64,000 nucleotides of DNA from Cryptomeria japonica (lineage: Eukaryota > Streptophyta > Pinopsida > Cupressales > Cupressaceae). Made by a program: the position numbers and the translations under genes. Below the pieces are notes generated by a model that saw only the letters and a list, made by a program, of their open reading frames with translations, was not told the origin of the DNA and did not search any database. The stretch's first letter is position 1; each line of letters starts with the position of its first letter. This document shows positions 23,547 through 34,598 of this stretch, in pieces. Location of the stretch: the NCBI RefSeq assembly GCF_030272615.1, contig NC_081413.1:164085080-164149079 (forward strand), written 5' to 3'.

Positions 23547-25749
23547 TCAACCTTGTAACTGGTTGGTTACAATCTGAAAAAGGTCTGCCAAAACCAGATT
23601 CAAGTTCTCAATGAACTTTTTACTATCTTTTATTGTGGCCTCTATCCTTTGAACTGTACCGGTGAGGTGTTGCATTTGCTCTATCAGTGTTTTCTCTCCT
23701 TGTACCAATGCATCAGATATTTCTTTCCTTAAGGATGCTAGGAGGTCCACCAACCTTTCCTTTTCCCTTATCCTTATCTTTCTGATATAATTTGATAGGT
23801 TTAAGATTTCTATACTCTTCCTGATTTTCTTTCTCAACAAGGAATATGTCCCATGCGTTAGCAGTTTCCTCTGCAACCTCATTTACTCTACCAACCATAA
23901 GTGCTACATGTCGGTGTGCAGTTGAGAATACTGTCTGGTTAGCCTTTGAGATCATATCATCTATTTCCTTTGGTGAGTTAACAGGATAAACAACAAGTAG
24001 TTTCTCAATCTTTATTTTCTTGTCAAGCTCTATAACAACTTGCCTTCTAGCTTCAAGTCTCTTAAATAGTTCTACCGGTACTTCATCTACAATTTGCATC
24101 AAAAATTTCTTATAGATATCCAAGTCTAGAGTTACACTGTTTTCAACTTTCTCCTTGTCATCAACTGATAATGTATCATATAGTTGGTTGATGTTTTTAA
24201 GATTTCCTTCCTCTGTTATTTCATCCAACAGTCTGTCAATCGAAGCAATATTTTGTTGAGTCCTTTTCTTTGGTGTTAACTTTTTCTTCTTTGGAGTTGT
24301 CTTCTTAGCCAGGGGCCTTACTACCTATTGTTTTTGTCTGGTTCTTCTAGGCGAAGGTGCGGATACTAGTGAAGGTTCCCTTTTCCTTACAACTCTTTTA
24401 AATGCAGCTGGCATGTCACTTTTCGAAGAAGTTGCTACCGGTGAAAGGTGAGTTTCTCGTTGTTGTGCTTGTAACTCATCTTTAGTGATACTAGTTTGTT
24501 TAAGTACATCTTCTTTGATAGCCTTAGCCTACCTTGAACCTCTCCTCACTATTGCTTCTACTTTCTTTACTCTCTTCTTGGATTGAATTTGATTTTCAAT
24601 GGTTTCAGCACTGTCGAATACCTCTTCCTTAGGTTCCTTGGGTGCTTCTAGAAGGGCTTTTGCATATGTTTCAATGATGTGATCATCTATCTCATAACCC
24701 ATTTCAGTAACCCAGATTGTTCTTGGGATAATTGCCTCCATCCAGATCTCATCCTTCTTAATCACAAAACATATGTCATCCTTATATTTATTTACAATTT
24801 CTTGTGACAGTCTGACTCTAGCGTTCATTCTGGCCTTTAATTCTTGAAAGTACTCATTAATATTCTTCTCTTTGTTTTCTCCCATGTTGTTCAATAAGTC
24901 GGATAATTGTTTGCCTACTGGTATGTCAAATCCAAGGTTCTTATTACCTATACCGAACACTTGTTTGGTTATATGTAGCATTAAGCAAACAAGTAAGTTG
25001 CCAAATCTGAATGTCCCTTTCTTATCCTTCTTGATCTTTCCTGGATTGTCAATCAATTCATCCTTCAACCATTCACACACATCAATTTTCACATTATCCT
25101 TAATCATTTCGTGAGCACTCTTTATGCATAAGCTAGAAATTGAATTTAGTCTGTTTGCATGTGTTGTTTTGTAGCCTAGAATCATGCTAATGAATCTCAC
25201 ATTTATGTCAGTTACATCATTCACCCTTAAAGACCTTTTGTCGGATGTTGCACCTGTTAGGTTCATTACTAGGTCATTTGAGACCTTCTTTGTCTTGTCA
25301 GGTCTATTATCGGTGGAGGGTAACCCTGTTATAGCCTTTACTACCACTTTAGTTATTTTGTGAATTGAATCCAGCCAGAAAAATTCACCATGAACCCTGC
25401 TCAACACTATCCTAATAACTTCCTTGGGGAAATCCGTAATGCAGAGAATTTTTGTGAATCCTAGGGTTTCAATTATTTTGTGTTCAGGTTTCACATTATT
25501 GGAGTCATCACAAACAACAATCTTGTACATGTTCTTAATTTCTTCATCTCCTAATTCTTCTATATGGCAATGAATATATATCCTAGGGTCTTTTGCAAAA
25601 ACTACTCCTTTGGGGATTTGAGAGAAAGCACCAACATTATCATCCTTCTTTGCTATTTCGGGAACTAACTGAAAAATGGGCCTAGGGTGCTTGATTACTT
25701 CCACTACAGTAGGGTTTTCTATGAATTTAGGTACAGAAGAGGATGCCAT
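23547..25749 (-). pseudogene. Element B ORF2: about 730-codon protein of unknown function
   Basis: I do not recognise this protein. It starts at the ATG at 25749 (MASSSVPKFIENPTVVEVIK) and reads 406 codons to a TAG near 24528. The same frame then continues, with one more TAG near 24320, through 24228-23713; a frameshift near 23760 joins it to the last piece ending at 23547. Both stops look like CAG-to-TAG changes. The first 330 residues are globular, with blocks such as GEFFWLDSIHKITKVVVKAI and GTFRFGNLLVCLMLHITKQV. Residues about 380-500 are Lys-rich and basic, and the last 250 are helical (coiled-coil-like EKTLIEQMQHLTGTVQRIEA). No zinc finger, DDE, YxDD or protease motif and no clear membrane segment. 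It fills the place of pol. Confidence 0.8.
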
Positions 25750-26054
25750 GATTATAAATACCTTTTTCTACCTTTGGAAAGATTGATTGTTGAATTTCTT
25801 TGCTTGTTTGCTCGAAATGCTTTAGCTCTGGAAATTTCATGCTCTTCGAATGTTTGAATTCTTGTCGAAGTAAAATGGAGCCAAAAAAACTAATTTATAA
25901 TGTCAATCTACCAACTACCACATTTAATGCTTGTCGGTTAAGTAATCACTTAACTTTATTTGCCGGTATAGAAGTAATTTCAACTTCTTACCATCAACCG
26001 AGGGAATAATAGCATATTTCTCATTTGATTGCCAAACCCTCAAGGGAATTTTCT

Positions 26055-27167
26055 TCAATTGGAGGAAGAGTCTCCTGCCATTGGAGTGTTACTATGTTCT
26101 GCCAGTGGAGGAGTATTCCTATCAATATTTAGTTCTGATCTCCTGATCCATTGTTTTGACAATTCCTGTTGTACTTCTTCAACCTTTTCTTTTCCTTTCA
26201 AACTAGGACCTTTTTTGTTTACCAGTGAGGACTTGCTTCTACAAAATTTAGCAATATGCCCAATTTTGTTACATGCATAACAAGTCACATTATTTTTCTG
26301 AATAGGCTTCCCATAACCTATGTCGGTTTGTGTTCTACATTGATTAGATAAATGTCCAAATCTTCCACAAATATAACATCTCACATTCATTCTGCAATTT
26401 TCAGAATTATGACCAACTTTGTTGCATTTTGAACATTGACCGGTGGGTGTACTGGTATTCGGATAATTTCTAGATCTACATTTATTTTCTCTATGACCAT
26501 ACTTGTTATAGTTAAAGCATTTGCCATTAAATTTATAAGCAGTAGGTTGTCTTACCAGTTTGCCATGATCCTGTGTGTTTGCAGTACCGGAGCTTTCACC
26601 AGTTTCAAAGCCAAGACCATTAGTGTCACCATTAGGTTTCTGATTTTTCAACAAGTCACCAAGTTCTTCTGAGCTTTTCTTGAATTTTTCTTTATGTTGA
26701 TTTGCAGCAGCTAGTTCTCCTTCCAAGATACCTTTTTGTCTGATGAGCTCATTTGAGTCATTGTGTGCATGCATTAGATTTGTCTTCAACATATCATTTT
26801 CATAACTAAGTCTTGTGTTTTCATTTGCAGCATCATTCAGTCTTCTAGTCAAGTCTTCTTTATTCTTCTTTCTATCTTCAATTTCTTTACAAAATCTCAT
26901 AGTCATATCCTGCATCTCATTCTTTGTTGCCATGTTTTCTTGTTTCAGCTTATTCATCAGATCACTAAGAGTTTCCTTTTCATCATTCTCATTTTACATC
27001 TTTTCACAAAGTTCTCTTCTCTTGTTTCTTGAAATAGTAAGATTTTATTGAAGTGCTTGAATAATATCCTGAGCAGCCTTTAGATCATCTTCAAGTTTGA
27101 TATTTTTCAATTTTTCTACATCATAGTCTGAGAGAGCTCCTTTTAGTTGCTTCATCAAGTTTTCCAT
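26055..27167 (-). pseudogene. Element B ORF1: coiled-coil protein with four CCHC zinc knuckles (Gag-like)
   Basis: I place the start at the ATG at 27167 (MENLMKQLKGALSDYDVEKL), about 60 bases after the PBS; two TAA codons (near 27051 and 26998, consistent with CAA-to-TAA) precede the open 300-codon part. Residues about 1-170 are heptad-rich and should form a long coiled coil. Four knuckles follow at about residues 217-230, 245-258, 264-277 and 296-309: CSKCNKVGHNSENC, CYICGRFGHLSNQC and CYACNKIGHIAKFC are intact, while the first reads CFNYNKYGHRENKC with its second Cys changed to Tyr. Ordinary copia Gag has one knuckle and a UBN2 domain, which is absent here. RNA binding and packaging is the likely role, by inference. 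Confidence 0.87.
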
Positions 27168-27222
27168 CTCTACCGGTGTCAAGATCTTCCTCAAGCTGTT
27201 AGGCTTCTGAAAATAGAGGACC

Positions 27223-27237
27223 AGGCTCTGATATCAA
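27223..27237 (-). other. Primer binding site of element B
   Basis: The minus strand reads TGATATCAGAGCC after the LTR end TCCTAACA, an initiator-tRNA-Met type site with one change (TGG to TGA). Confidence 0.87.
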
Positions 27238-27238
27238 T

Positions 27239-28055
27239 TGTTAGGATTCCCATAGATATTGAGAGGGGGGGGGGGTGAATCAGTATCTAACCGGTAATAA
27301 GATTTTCTTAACTTAAAACATGTAGAGCAAATTAGAACTGTGTACCAGTAAATAGAAAGTAATGCAATAAATAGAGATAAAAACAACCACATAAAAAACA
27401 CACCATAACATAGTATTTTAATGAGGAAACCCGGTGTGGAAAAAACCTTGGTGGGATTTGTGACCCACAATATTCACTTACTGGTCAATAAGAGAATATT
27501 ACTGCTACAAGAGGGGCTTGCACATGTAGGAAGGCCAAGTGCCTAGAGTTCATTGCTCAATTACAAAATGGGAAGTCTCACTGACTTACAAAATGGATTA
27601 TATAAATCCAATTTCTTGTACTGCTTCAAAATAGCATCTACTATGCCAGATCCAGTACTGGTTTATAGCTCTGCTTCTTACATAAACCCTTAACCTATAA
27701 TTCGCATAATAGGTCTGCCTTATTTCGCTTAATTACATTCCTCCATTCATTACATCTCTTCTTCAATGTTCTACAATGAACTCTCTTATATAAGAGTCAT
27801 TTTACAACTTGCCAAGTCGGCTTACAATGATTTTACAATAATAAACAAAATAAATTACAAACAAAATTCTCGTCGGCTTCTGTGCCGGTATGCTTCCTTT
27901 CACTGTCGGTGTCGATGGTCTGTGTGCTGGTGTAGAATCTAACTTTGCTGGTGCCGGTGGATTGCCTTGCCGGTGTCATAGGATTGTAAGGTTGCCATCA
28001 ATGAAAAAACCTTCAATCACCTACAATGTCTCATTGGAGTGTGCATTTGCCAATA
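27239..28055 (-). repeat. 5' LTR of element B
   Basis: 817 bases matching the left LTR, followed by the target duplication GTAAT. Its outer end reads AATA where the other LTR has AACA, a single change at the terminus. Confidence 0.94.
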
Positions 28056-28060
28056 GTAAT

Positions 28061-28760
28061 AAGACACGTTTGATTGCTCATATTGATGAGAGTTGGCTAT
28101 GGCATAAGAGGTTGTGTCATGTTAATTTTGATTGTATTGTTAAGATCAGTTCAACTAAGGTAGTTAGAGATATACCTAAGATTATGAAGCCTCATAAACC
28201 GGTATGTAAGTAATGTCAATTGGGAAAGCAAGTTAGAACTTCTCTTAAGAGAATACATAATAAATTTAATGATGTACTTTATTTGATTCACACTAACTTA
28301 TGTGGTCCTGGAAGGACTAGAAGTTTTCAAGGTGATAGGTATTTCATGTTGATTATTGATGACTATTATAGGATGATGTGGGTGACTTTTCTTAGGGAGA
28401 AGTCTGAAGCCTTTGAAAATTTCAAGATCTTTAAAGAAAAAGTTGAAACAAAAACTGGATTGAAAATAAAATGTCTAAGATCATATCAAGGCGGTGAGTT
28501 CACTTCTCATGAATTTAACAGTTATTGTGAGACAAATGGAATTAAAGATAGTTATCTGCACCTCAGACTCCTCAGTAGAATGGATTTGTGGAAAGAAAGA
28601 ATAGAACCATTTTGGATGTAGTTAGATCTATGATGATGGAAGTCAAATTGCCTCACATCTACTAGAGAGAAGCACTAAGTACATCAGTCTACACATTCAA
28701 CAAAGTTCACATCAAAGGTGAAACCGGTAAGACCCCTTATAAATTATAGTTTAGACATAC
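28061..28760 (+). pseudogene. Copia A integrase, catalytic residues lost
   Basis: Continues the reading frame broken by element B. The zinc domain shows WLWHKRLCHVNFD and, past an in-frame TAA, CQLGKQ. In the core, the first catalytic Asp of the usual HTDLCGP block is Asn (IHTNLCGPGRTRSF, about 28285), and the second, usually SDRGGEF, reads SYQGGEF (about 28480). A frameshift near 28555 destroys the Glu-containing region. Recognisable core text includes YFMLIIDDYYRMMWVTFLRE. After about 28760 the chain decays into frames carrying remnants such as NYSLDIHL. Confidence 0.92.
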
Positions 28761-29149
28761 ACCTACTGTTAAATATTTCAGAATTTTTGGAAGTAAATGT
28801 TATGTCAAAAGAAATGATTCAATTGGAAAGTTTGATCCTAGATGTGATGAAGGGATATTTCTTGGTTATTCAATTCAAAGCAAAGCATATAGATGTTATA
28901 ACAAAAGATTGCAGAAAATTGTGGAGAGAACTAATGTGAAAGTGGATGAGCAGTACAAAAATCAATCTATATTATATGATAGGGAAATGATAGTGGAAAT
29001 GATGATTACTGAACTAACAATGCCTCATCTAGTACATGAATCTAAGACAGTTACACTAGCACAATCAAAAAATTCAACTGTGAGTGATGATTAGAGCAGT
29101 GAACCTGAAATTCAGAAGACACCAAGGTGTGTAAGATTAAATCATTCTG

Positions 29150-30200
29150 AAGATCAAATAATTGGAGATAGGAACAAGGGAGTTATGACAAGAAGAAGAC
29201 TGGAAAATGAAGAGGTATGTCTTATTTCTCAAATTGAACCAACATCTGTTATTGAAGCTTGTAAAGATAAACTTTGGTTAAAGGCTATGGAAGATGAATT
29301 AGATCAGATAGAGAAGAATGAAACTTGGACTTTAGTTCCCCGATCTAAAAATAAGAATGTCATTGGAACTAAATGGGTTTTAGGAATAAACTGAATGAGG
29401 ATAGTCAAGTTGTAAGAAATAAGGCTATATTGGTTTGTAAAGGATATTCTCAAATGGAAGGAATTGATTATGGTGAGACATTTGCATCTGTAGCTAGAAT
29501 TGAAGATGTTAGACTTTTTCTTTCCTATGCAGCTTATAAGAACTATAAGGTTTATCAAATGGATGTTAAATGTGCATTTTTGAATGGTGTACTTGAGGAA
29601 GAAGTATACATTCAGCAAACTAATGGATTTTCACTGGAAGATGATAAAGATATAGTTTGCAAATTGAAGAAATCTTTATATGGATTGAAACAAGCTCTTA
29701 GTGCTTGGTATGCAAGGTTGGATAAGTATCTTTTGAAGCTTGGTTTTACTAAAGGCAGTGCTGATAGTAATTTATATTATAAGATCATTGATGATGATAT
29801 TCTGATTATTGAAGTATCTGTTGATGATATCATTTTTGGAGGAGAAGATAAATTATGCATGGAATTTTCTAACAACATGAAGAATGAATTTGAAATGTCC
29901 ATGATTGGTGAGATGAGATTTTTCTTAGGTTTGTTTTCAGATTAATCAAACTGACAAAGGCATTTTTATCTGTCAAACTAAGTATATGAGGGAATTGTTG
30001 AAGAATTTTGGTATGGATAATTCCAAACCGATAAGTACTCTTATGGTGACAAGTGAGAAATTATATATCAAGGATACTTCTACATCGGTAAATCTGACAA
30101 GGTATAAGTCTATGATTGGTGGTCTGTTATATCTTACTCAGAACATAATGGATATTATGAATGCAGTAAGTATCATTTCAAGATATCAAATTAATCCTAA
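29150..30200 (+). pseudogene. Copia A reverse transcriptase
   Basis: RT in two frames: 29185-29394 ([26 protein letters not shown]) and 29373-29945, with a shift near 29385. Copia RT landmarks: [59 protein letters not shown]. The catalytic box, normally YVDD, reads [11 protein letters not shown], with Tyr changed to Ser and both Asp kept. A further shift near 29945 leads into 29986-30246 (KNFGMDNSKPISTLM). Confidence 0.94.
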
Positions 30201-30774
30201 AGAAAATCATGAATGTGCAGTAAAGAGGATATTCCTGTATTTGTAAGGAACAAGAGAATATGGCTTATGGTATTCTAAAAATAATGATTTGACTTTATGT
30301 GCATATACAAATTTAGATTGGGCAGGTGATATTGATGACAGGAAAAACACTTCTGGTGGAGCTTTCTTTCTTGGAAAGAAACTGGTTTCATGGATCAACA
30401 AAAAATAGTCATGCATTTCTTTATCTACTACAGAAGCTGAGTATGTTGCAATAGCAACTAATTGCATTCAAGTCTTGTCGATGAAGAAAATGTTGAAGGA
30501 TACCAAGGTAAATTGTAGTGAAGTAGTAGTTATCTACTGCGATAACTCTATAGCTATTGACATGTCTAAGAATCTGGTATTTCACTCTAAGACTAAGCAT
30601 ATATCAATAAAGTATGACTTTCTGAAGGACAAGGTAGAAGCAAAGGAAGTTAAACTGGTTTATATGAACACTAAAGAACATATTGTAGATATATTAATTA
30701 AACCTCTATCTAAGGAATCATTTGAGTATTTGAGAGATAGGTTAGGGGTTTCTATCCCTCTGATAGAGACTTGA
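30201..30774 (+). pseudogene. Copia A RNase H
   Basis: Copia-type RNase H in pieces: a stop near 30246, then TEAEYVAIATNCIQ (about 30431-30472) with the catalytic Glu, the block VVVIYCDNSIAIDMS (about 30520-30570) with the Asp, and TKHISIKYDFLKDKV with LVYMNTKEHIVDILIKPL at the end. The frame from 30475 ends at TGA 30772-30774, which is probably the true end of pol. Confidence 0.92.
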
Positions 30775-30933
30775 TTGATGCAGTTTTTCATCAATCTAGC
30801 ATGCATTATCAGAGATACTATTCATTCTGGTTCTAATGAGTGGTGCAACTACTCACGAGGAGTAGTCACCTTTGAGATTCAGGGAATTACATTATTGCTT
30901 TTATATTTGTGTCAGATTTCTAGTATTGATGTC

Positions 30934-31111
30934 AAAGGGGGAGAGATAGTGATGTGAAAAATAAATTTAGAACTTTATAGAGATATCATTCATAGGGGGA
31001 GAGTTATTGATATTCATGGTCATCTTCCATAGGGGGAGACTTGTTTGGCATTTTTTTGGTACTTAGATGTTTTTCACATCTAGTGTTCCCATCAATGCCA
31101 AAGGGGGAGAT
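30934..31111 (+). other. Cluster of four polypurine tracts before the 3' LTR of copia A
   Basis: G-rich tracts AAAGGGGGAGAGA (30934), AGGGGGAGAG (30994), AGGGGGAGA (31031) and AAAGGGGGAGA (31100) repeat at irregular spacing. Only the last touches the LTR and should be the working PPT. Multiple PPT copies are a reported feature of Sireviruses. Confidence 0.85.
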
Positions 31112-31993
31112 TGTTGGCATTATGGATGAATTGATTATGTGTTGCATTGATGTTTTGTCATTGATGTCAACACTAGTTGTTATGGTTGGTTATTGACAGA
31201 CATGTTTTGGTTACCAGTAGAAGATCTTGTGTTATTGGTAGAAGATATTATTTGATGGACACTTCCAGCATGATTGGATCAATGGAGTATGTTTGATTTC
31301 ATGTGTTATATGCTCTTGGAGCATGTTTTGGTCAGTTGGTATTGACTTTGGAATTGGATGCTATCATATACTCTTGTAAACCCATACCAACATTGGTTTA
31401 AGGTATAACCAGCAAAGCTTTCACTGAGGAATATTTTTAGGATGCATAAGTGGTGTTGGTGTGGTTTCTTCATGGATTTTAGGATGTTGAAGATGTTCTT
31501 TGATCGTTCTTCAACTATTTGAAGACATTGCTTTGGTGTGGTGGACCCAGAATAGGTCCAGTACCTTTCTAGGTTATGGAGCGGTATCATGTTAATGTGT
31601 ACTCTACACGTTATCGAGATAGTTGTTGCCTCTCTGTAGTCAATGAGACTCTTTTGTAATGAGCAGTACACTCTATGCAGTGTGTCTTTTTGCATGTGCA
31701 GGCCCCTCATTATATCACATACTTTCTACAGAAGTATCATCTGACTATGGGTAGGCTTCCCACCATGGTTTTTCCCTTTTCAGGTTTGCCACGTACAAAT
31801 CATGGGTTTATGTGGTATGGTTGCATTGTGTTGATTATTTGTTTCATTGTTAAGTTTTATTGCTTACCGGTATCTATTTCTACTGTATCGGTACTTAATC
31901 TGGTTAAAGGTTATTAAGTGGATTAAATGATTTAATCTATTAACAAGTGATTCACCCCGCCCCCCTCTCAGTTGTTCATCGGTTATCCTAACA
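31112..31993 (+). repeat. 3' LTR of copia A, with internal deletion
   Basis: 882 bases against 1238 in the 5' LTR. The missing part lies between the 'gtactctacacg' block (about 31600) and 'gttgttgcctct' (about 31621). Outer end CCTAACA is followed by the target duplication TTGGG. Confidence 0.94.
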
Positions 31994-31998
31994 TTGGG

Positions 31999-32816
31999 AA
32001 TATCATTGGGGAGGTCAAATCTCAATAAACTCTTTGCTCAACAATTTCATTTTTATAGAATGTAATTCAAATGAACTAAAGAATAAAATTTTCAAAGGAA
32101 AGCCCATGTTTCTAAATGATCACAACTTCTACATTACCAACTGGGAGCCAAACTTCAATCTAATTAATCACCAGGTTGTTGATTCACCAAATGGATCAAG
32201 CTCAATAACTTGCAAGTTGAATTGGTGTAAAGAAGCCTTGGAGGCATTTGCCAGAGAATTAAGGACCTTAGTCAAGATCGATGACCAAATCCATGGGGGC
32301 AAGAACAAAACCTATTCTAAAATTTGTCTATGTTTGGATCAGAAGGAGGAAACTTGGGAAGAATTGAAAATTATCACACAAGGAAGATCCTGGAAGTAGA
32401 AGGTTGTGTTAGAGCAAAATAATGAAAATTTGGGAGACAAATTCATGGTTATTACAAATACCAAAGAAGGTGACAAGATTATAGACAAAAGTAGAGAGGA
32501 GGAATTCCCAAAGGAAAAAGCAATATTGCCAAATAAAACTTTAGACTTGAAATGGAAAAGACACCAAACAAGTGGACAATGGATCTCAACCTAGTGAGGG
32601 AGGATTTATATAATTAACAAGATGTTGAAGGTCCAACATCTAAGGCTAACTCTTCAAAATAAAAAATTTAAAACCCTAGCTTAGAATTAGCTCAAGATAA
32701 TAATGGCTTGACTTGACCCATACTAATAGGGGAATTAACCTTTGATCCTCTCACAATGTCAACAAGTAATGGGAAGGTGACTAAGGCCCAAGTTGAAGAG
32801 GAAAGTGTACAAGATA
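31999..32816 (+). pseudogene. LINE (L1-like) ORF1, second piece
   Basis: Continues the frame from 19745. It reads LLNNFIFIECNSNELKNKIF, the DUF4283 hallmark KGKPMFLNDHNFYITNWEPN, then LVKIDDQIHGGKNKTYSKIC. ORF1 proteins of plant L1 elements are RNA-binding chaperones. Stops at 32398 and 32592 interrupt it; the expected zinc knuckle after the DUF4283 block is not readable. It is cut at 32821 by the Tat element. The minus ORF at 32692-32874 is a shadow. Confidence 0.82.
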
Positions 32817-32821
32817 ATAAC

Positions 32822-34259
32822 TGATGCTCTGCAAAATGGACAATGTTAGACAAAAGCCTTTGGTCGTATAACACACAAAAACATTAGAAACAAAGACAAA
32901 TGTTAGTGTTAATCAACCAAAAACAAGTCTAAGCAAGCATACCAAAAGAGACACTAAAAACATGATGAAATATTTAAATATGTCAGCAAATACAACAAGA
33001 CATCTCCAAATGCCTTATACCATGCTCTTAGCTCCTTCTCCCTTGTTCCTCTCCTCTCCAAGTTCCAAATTAGTGTAGCTCTCAACAACTTTTTGCACTA
33101 TGGATGTCTTATGGAGATTCAAGATTGAAAATGCTTTTAAACTTATGCTATGCAAGTGTAAAAATAAGCTAAATATGAGATGCTATGAAATGAACTGAGA
33201 TTTACTTTAGTCCAAAATGACAATATATTAGTGATTTTATGCTAAAATTCTCTATAAAATTGACTATAGATTAAATGCATACAAGTTTTCAGGATCTGGA
33301 TTATGAAGAAATGGGCTCTATTTATAGAAAAAATGGAGCAATGGATGGTTGAGATTGAGTAATCTCAACAAGGGTCAGGATTGAATGATATTCAATCCAT
33401 GTGAAGACTTTCAACCCAATCCCAAGATGACATGTGACAATATGAGATAGGTTGAGAGGAGAGGGAAGAAGCATTGAATTCTTGACATGACTTGAGAGTT
33501 AACTTGGGAGTTAAGGTCAAGGTTGGGTTGAGTGAATATATTCATTATTCAAAGAATAATGCTTTTATCCAATGGATAAACTCTTGTGCAAAGGTTAAAG
33601 GGACAACCATGGTCAAAACAATAAATGCTTGAGAAGACACATGGGTCACATAAGGGTTGAGTTAGGGGTTAAGCATAAATGGTCATGTAAGAGCCATTAG
33701 TGGTTTGGAAGACTTCAGGGGTTAGCTTGTTGAACACATAAAGCATTAAATGTTTTTCAAAGACTTTGGAGTCTTTGAGAAGTGACTTCAAGTTGCTTAG
33801 GAATGTGACAATAATTAGGGGATGGATTAGGCTAATTAGGAAGGGGTTAGAAGAATCTAGAAGGGGGTTTAGGAGTGCAAGTGGATTTGGTGGGTGAGGG
33901 AAAATAGGATTTTAATTAAAATAAAATTAATTTATTTCAACTTGTGGTTGCAACTTGCATTTGTAGGAAAATGCAAGTGGGGGGTAGGAGAATGATTTAG
34001 ATAAATGTTTTTAATTATTTATTTAAAAGAGGAAAGGGGGATTTAAATTAAATAAATATGATTTATTCATTAAATTGATTAGTGATTTTGGTTTAATGAA
34101 TTAATTAAAATAAATTGAATAATTTATTTAATTAATAGGAGAATGTTTGAAGATTAATTAATTAAATATTTAATTTAATTAACTGATGGCTAGTGGGTTT
34201 TTAATTAAATAAATAACAAATATTCATTTAATTAAAATGGACAGATTTATGTGACTACA
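32822..34259 (-). repeat. 3' LTR of the Tat element
   Basis: 1438 bases, TGATGCTCTGC to GTGACTACA on the plus strand. It matches 60488-61921 along its whole length with scattered differences. The inner half is AT-rich with many TTAATTAA-like blocks. Confidence 0.95.
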
Positions 34260-34274
34260 TTTGCCCCTCTTTGA
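34260..34274 (-). other. Polypurine tract of the Tat element
   Basis: The minus strand reads CAAAGAGGGGCAAA directly before the LTR start TGTAGTCAC. Confidence 0.8.
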
Positions 34275-34598
34275 GACGTTGCGGTTTATCGCATCGTTTC
34301 AAAGAAAGAAAAATAGGTGTGAAAAAATGTGCCCCATTAAATGTTAATTTAATGGGTGGTATGCCCCCTCGAGAGATGGGCGGAATTTTTTTTGAAAAAT
34401 CCGGCAATCTCTTGAAAAAGAATGAAAATTGGCGGGGTGGTAGAAGAGAAGATTTTAGCAATACTGGTGAAAAATAGAAGAAATCGAAGATAAAATGGAG
34501 AAATGGGAGGCTTTGGAAGTTCACGGGGACCACGGTGGCGAGCGAGGTAAAATTAGGGTTACGACAAAGGATATATATGACGAGGAAGGGGTGAAAAC
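34275..34598. other. Tat 3' untranslated stretch
   Basis: Between the PPT and the nested copia solo LTR. A G-rich, purine-biased plus strand gives two overlapping short ORFs (34271-34477 plus, 34255-34533 minus) with no recognisable domain. I see no other feature. Confidence 0.5.

Larger units (their letters stand above)
22531..28055 (-). mobile_element. Element B: pol-less copia-type LTR element carrying two novel ORFs
   Basis: A 5.5 kb minus-strand element inserted in copia A. LTRs at 22531-23341 and 27239-28055 are close copies, with a perfect target duplication GTAAT (22526-22530, 28056-28060). PBS TGATATCAGAGCC lies just inside the right LTR and the PPT AAAGGGGGAGAT just inside the left one. 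Between them are ORF1 (26055-27167) and ORF2 (23547-25749), both minus strand. No protease, integrase, RT or RNase H motif is visible in any frame, and the space left is too small for them. It must have been mobilised in trans. The 31 bases across the PPT/LTR junction (23334-23364) are identical to those of copia A (31089-31119), so an A-like element is a plausible helper. Confidence 0.93.
19746..31993 (+). mobile_element. Copia element A (Ty1/copia), host of element B
   Basis: Plus-strand LTR retrotransposon with LTRs at 19746-20983 and 31112-31993 and a perfect target duplication TTGGG (19741-19745, 31994-31998). PBS TGGTATCAGATCC lies just after the 5' LTR, and the PPT AAAGGGGGAGAT just before the 3' LTR. 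Domain order Gag, protease, integrase, RT, RNase H is that of copia. Integrase is interrupted by element B with target duplication GTAAT. Without B the element is about 6.7 kb. Stops, frameshifts and lost integrase catalytic residues show it is dead. The repeated PPT-like tracts at the 3' end are reminiscent of Sireviruses. Confidence 0.96.
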
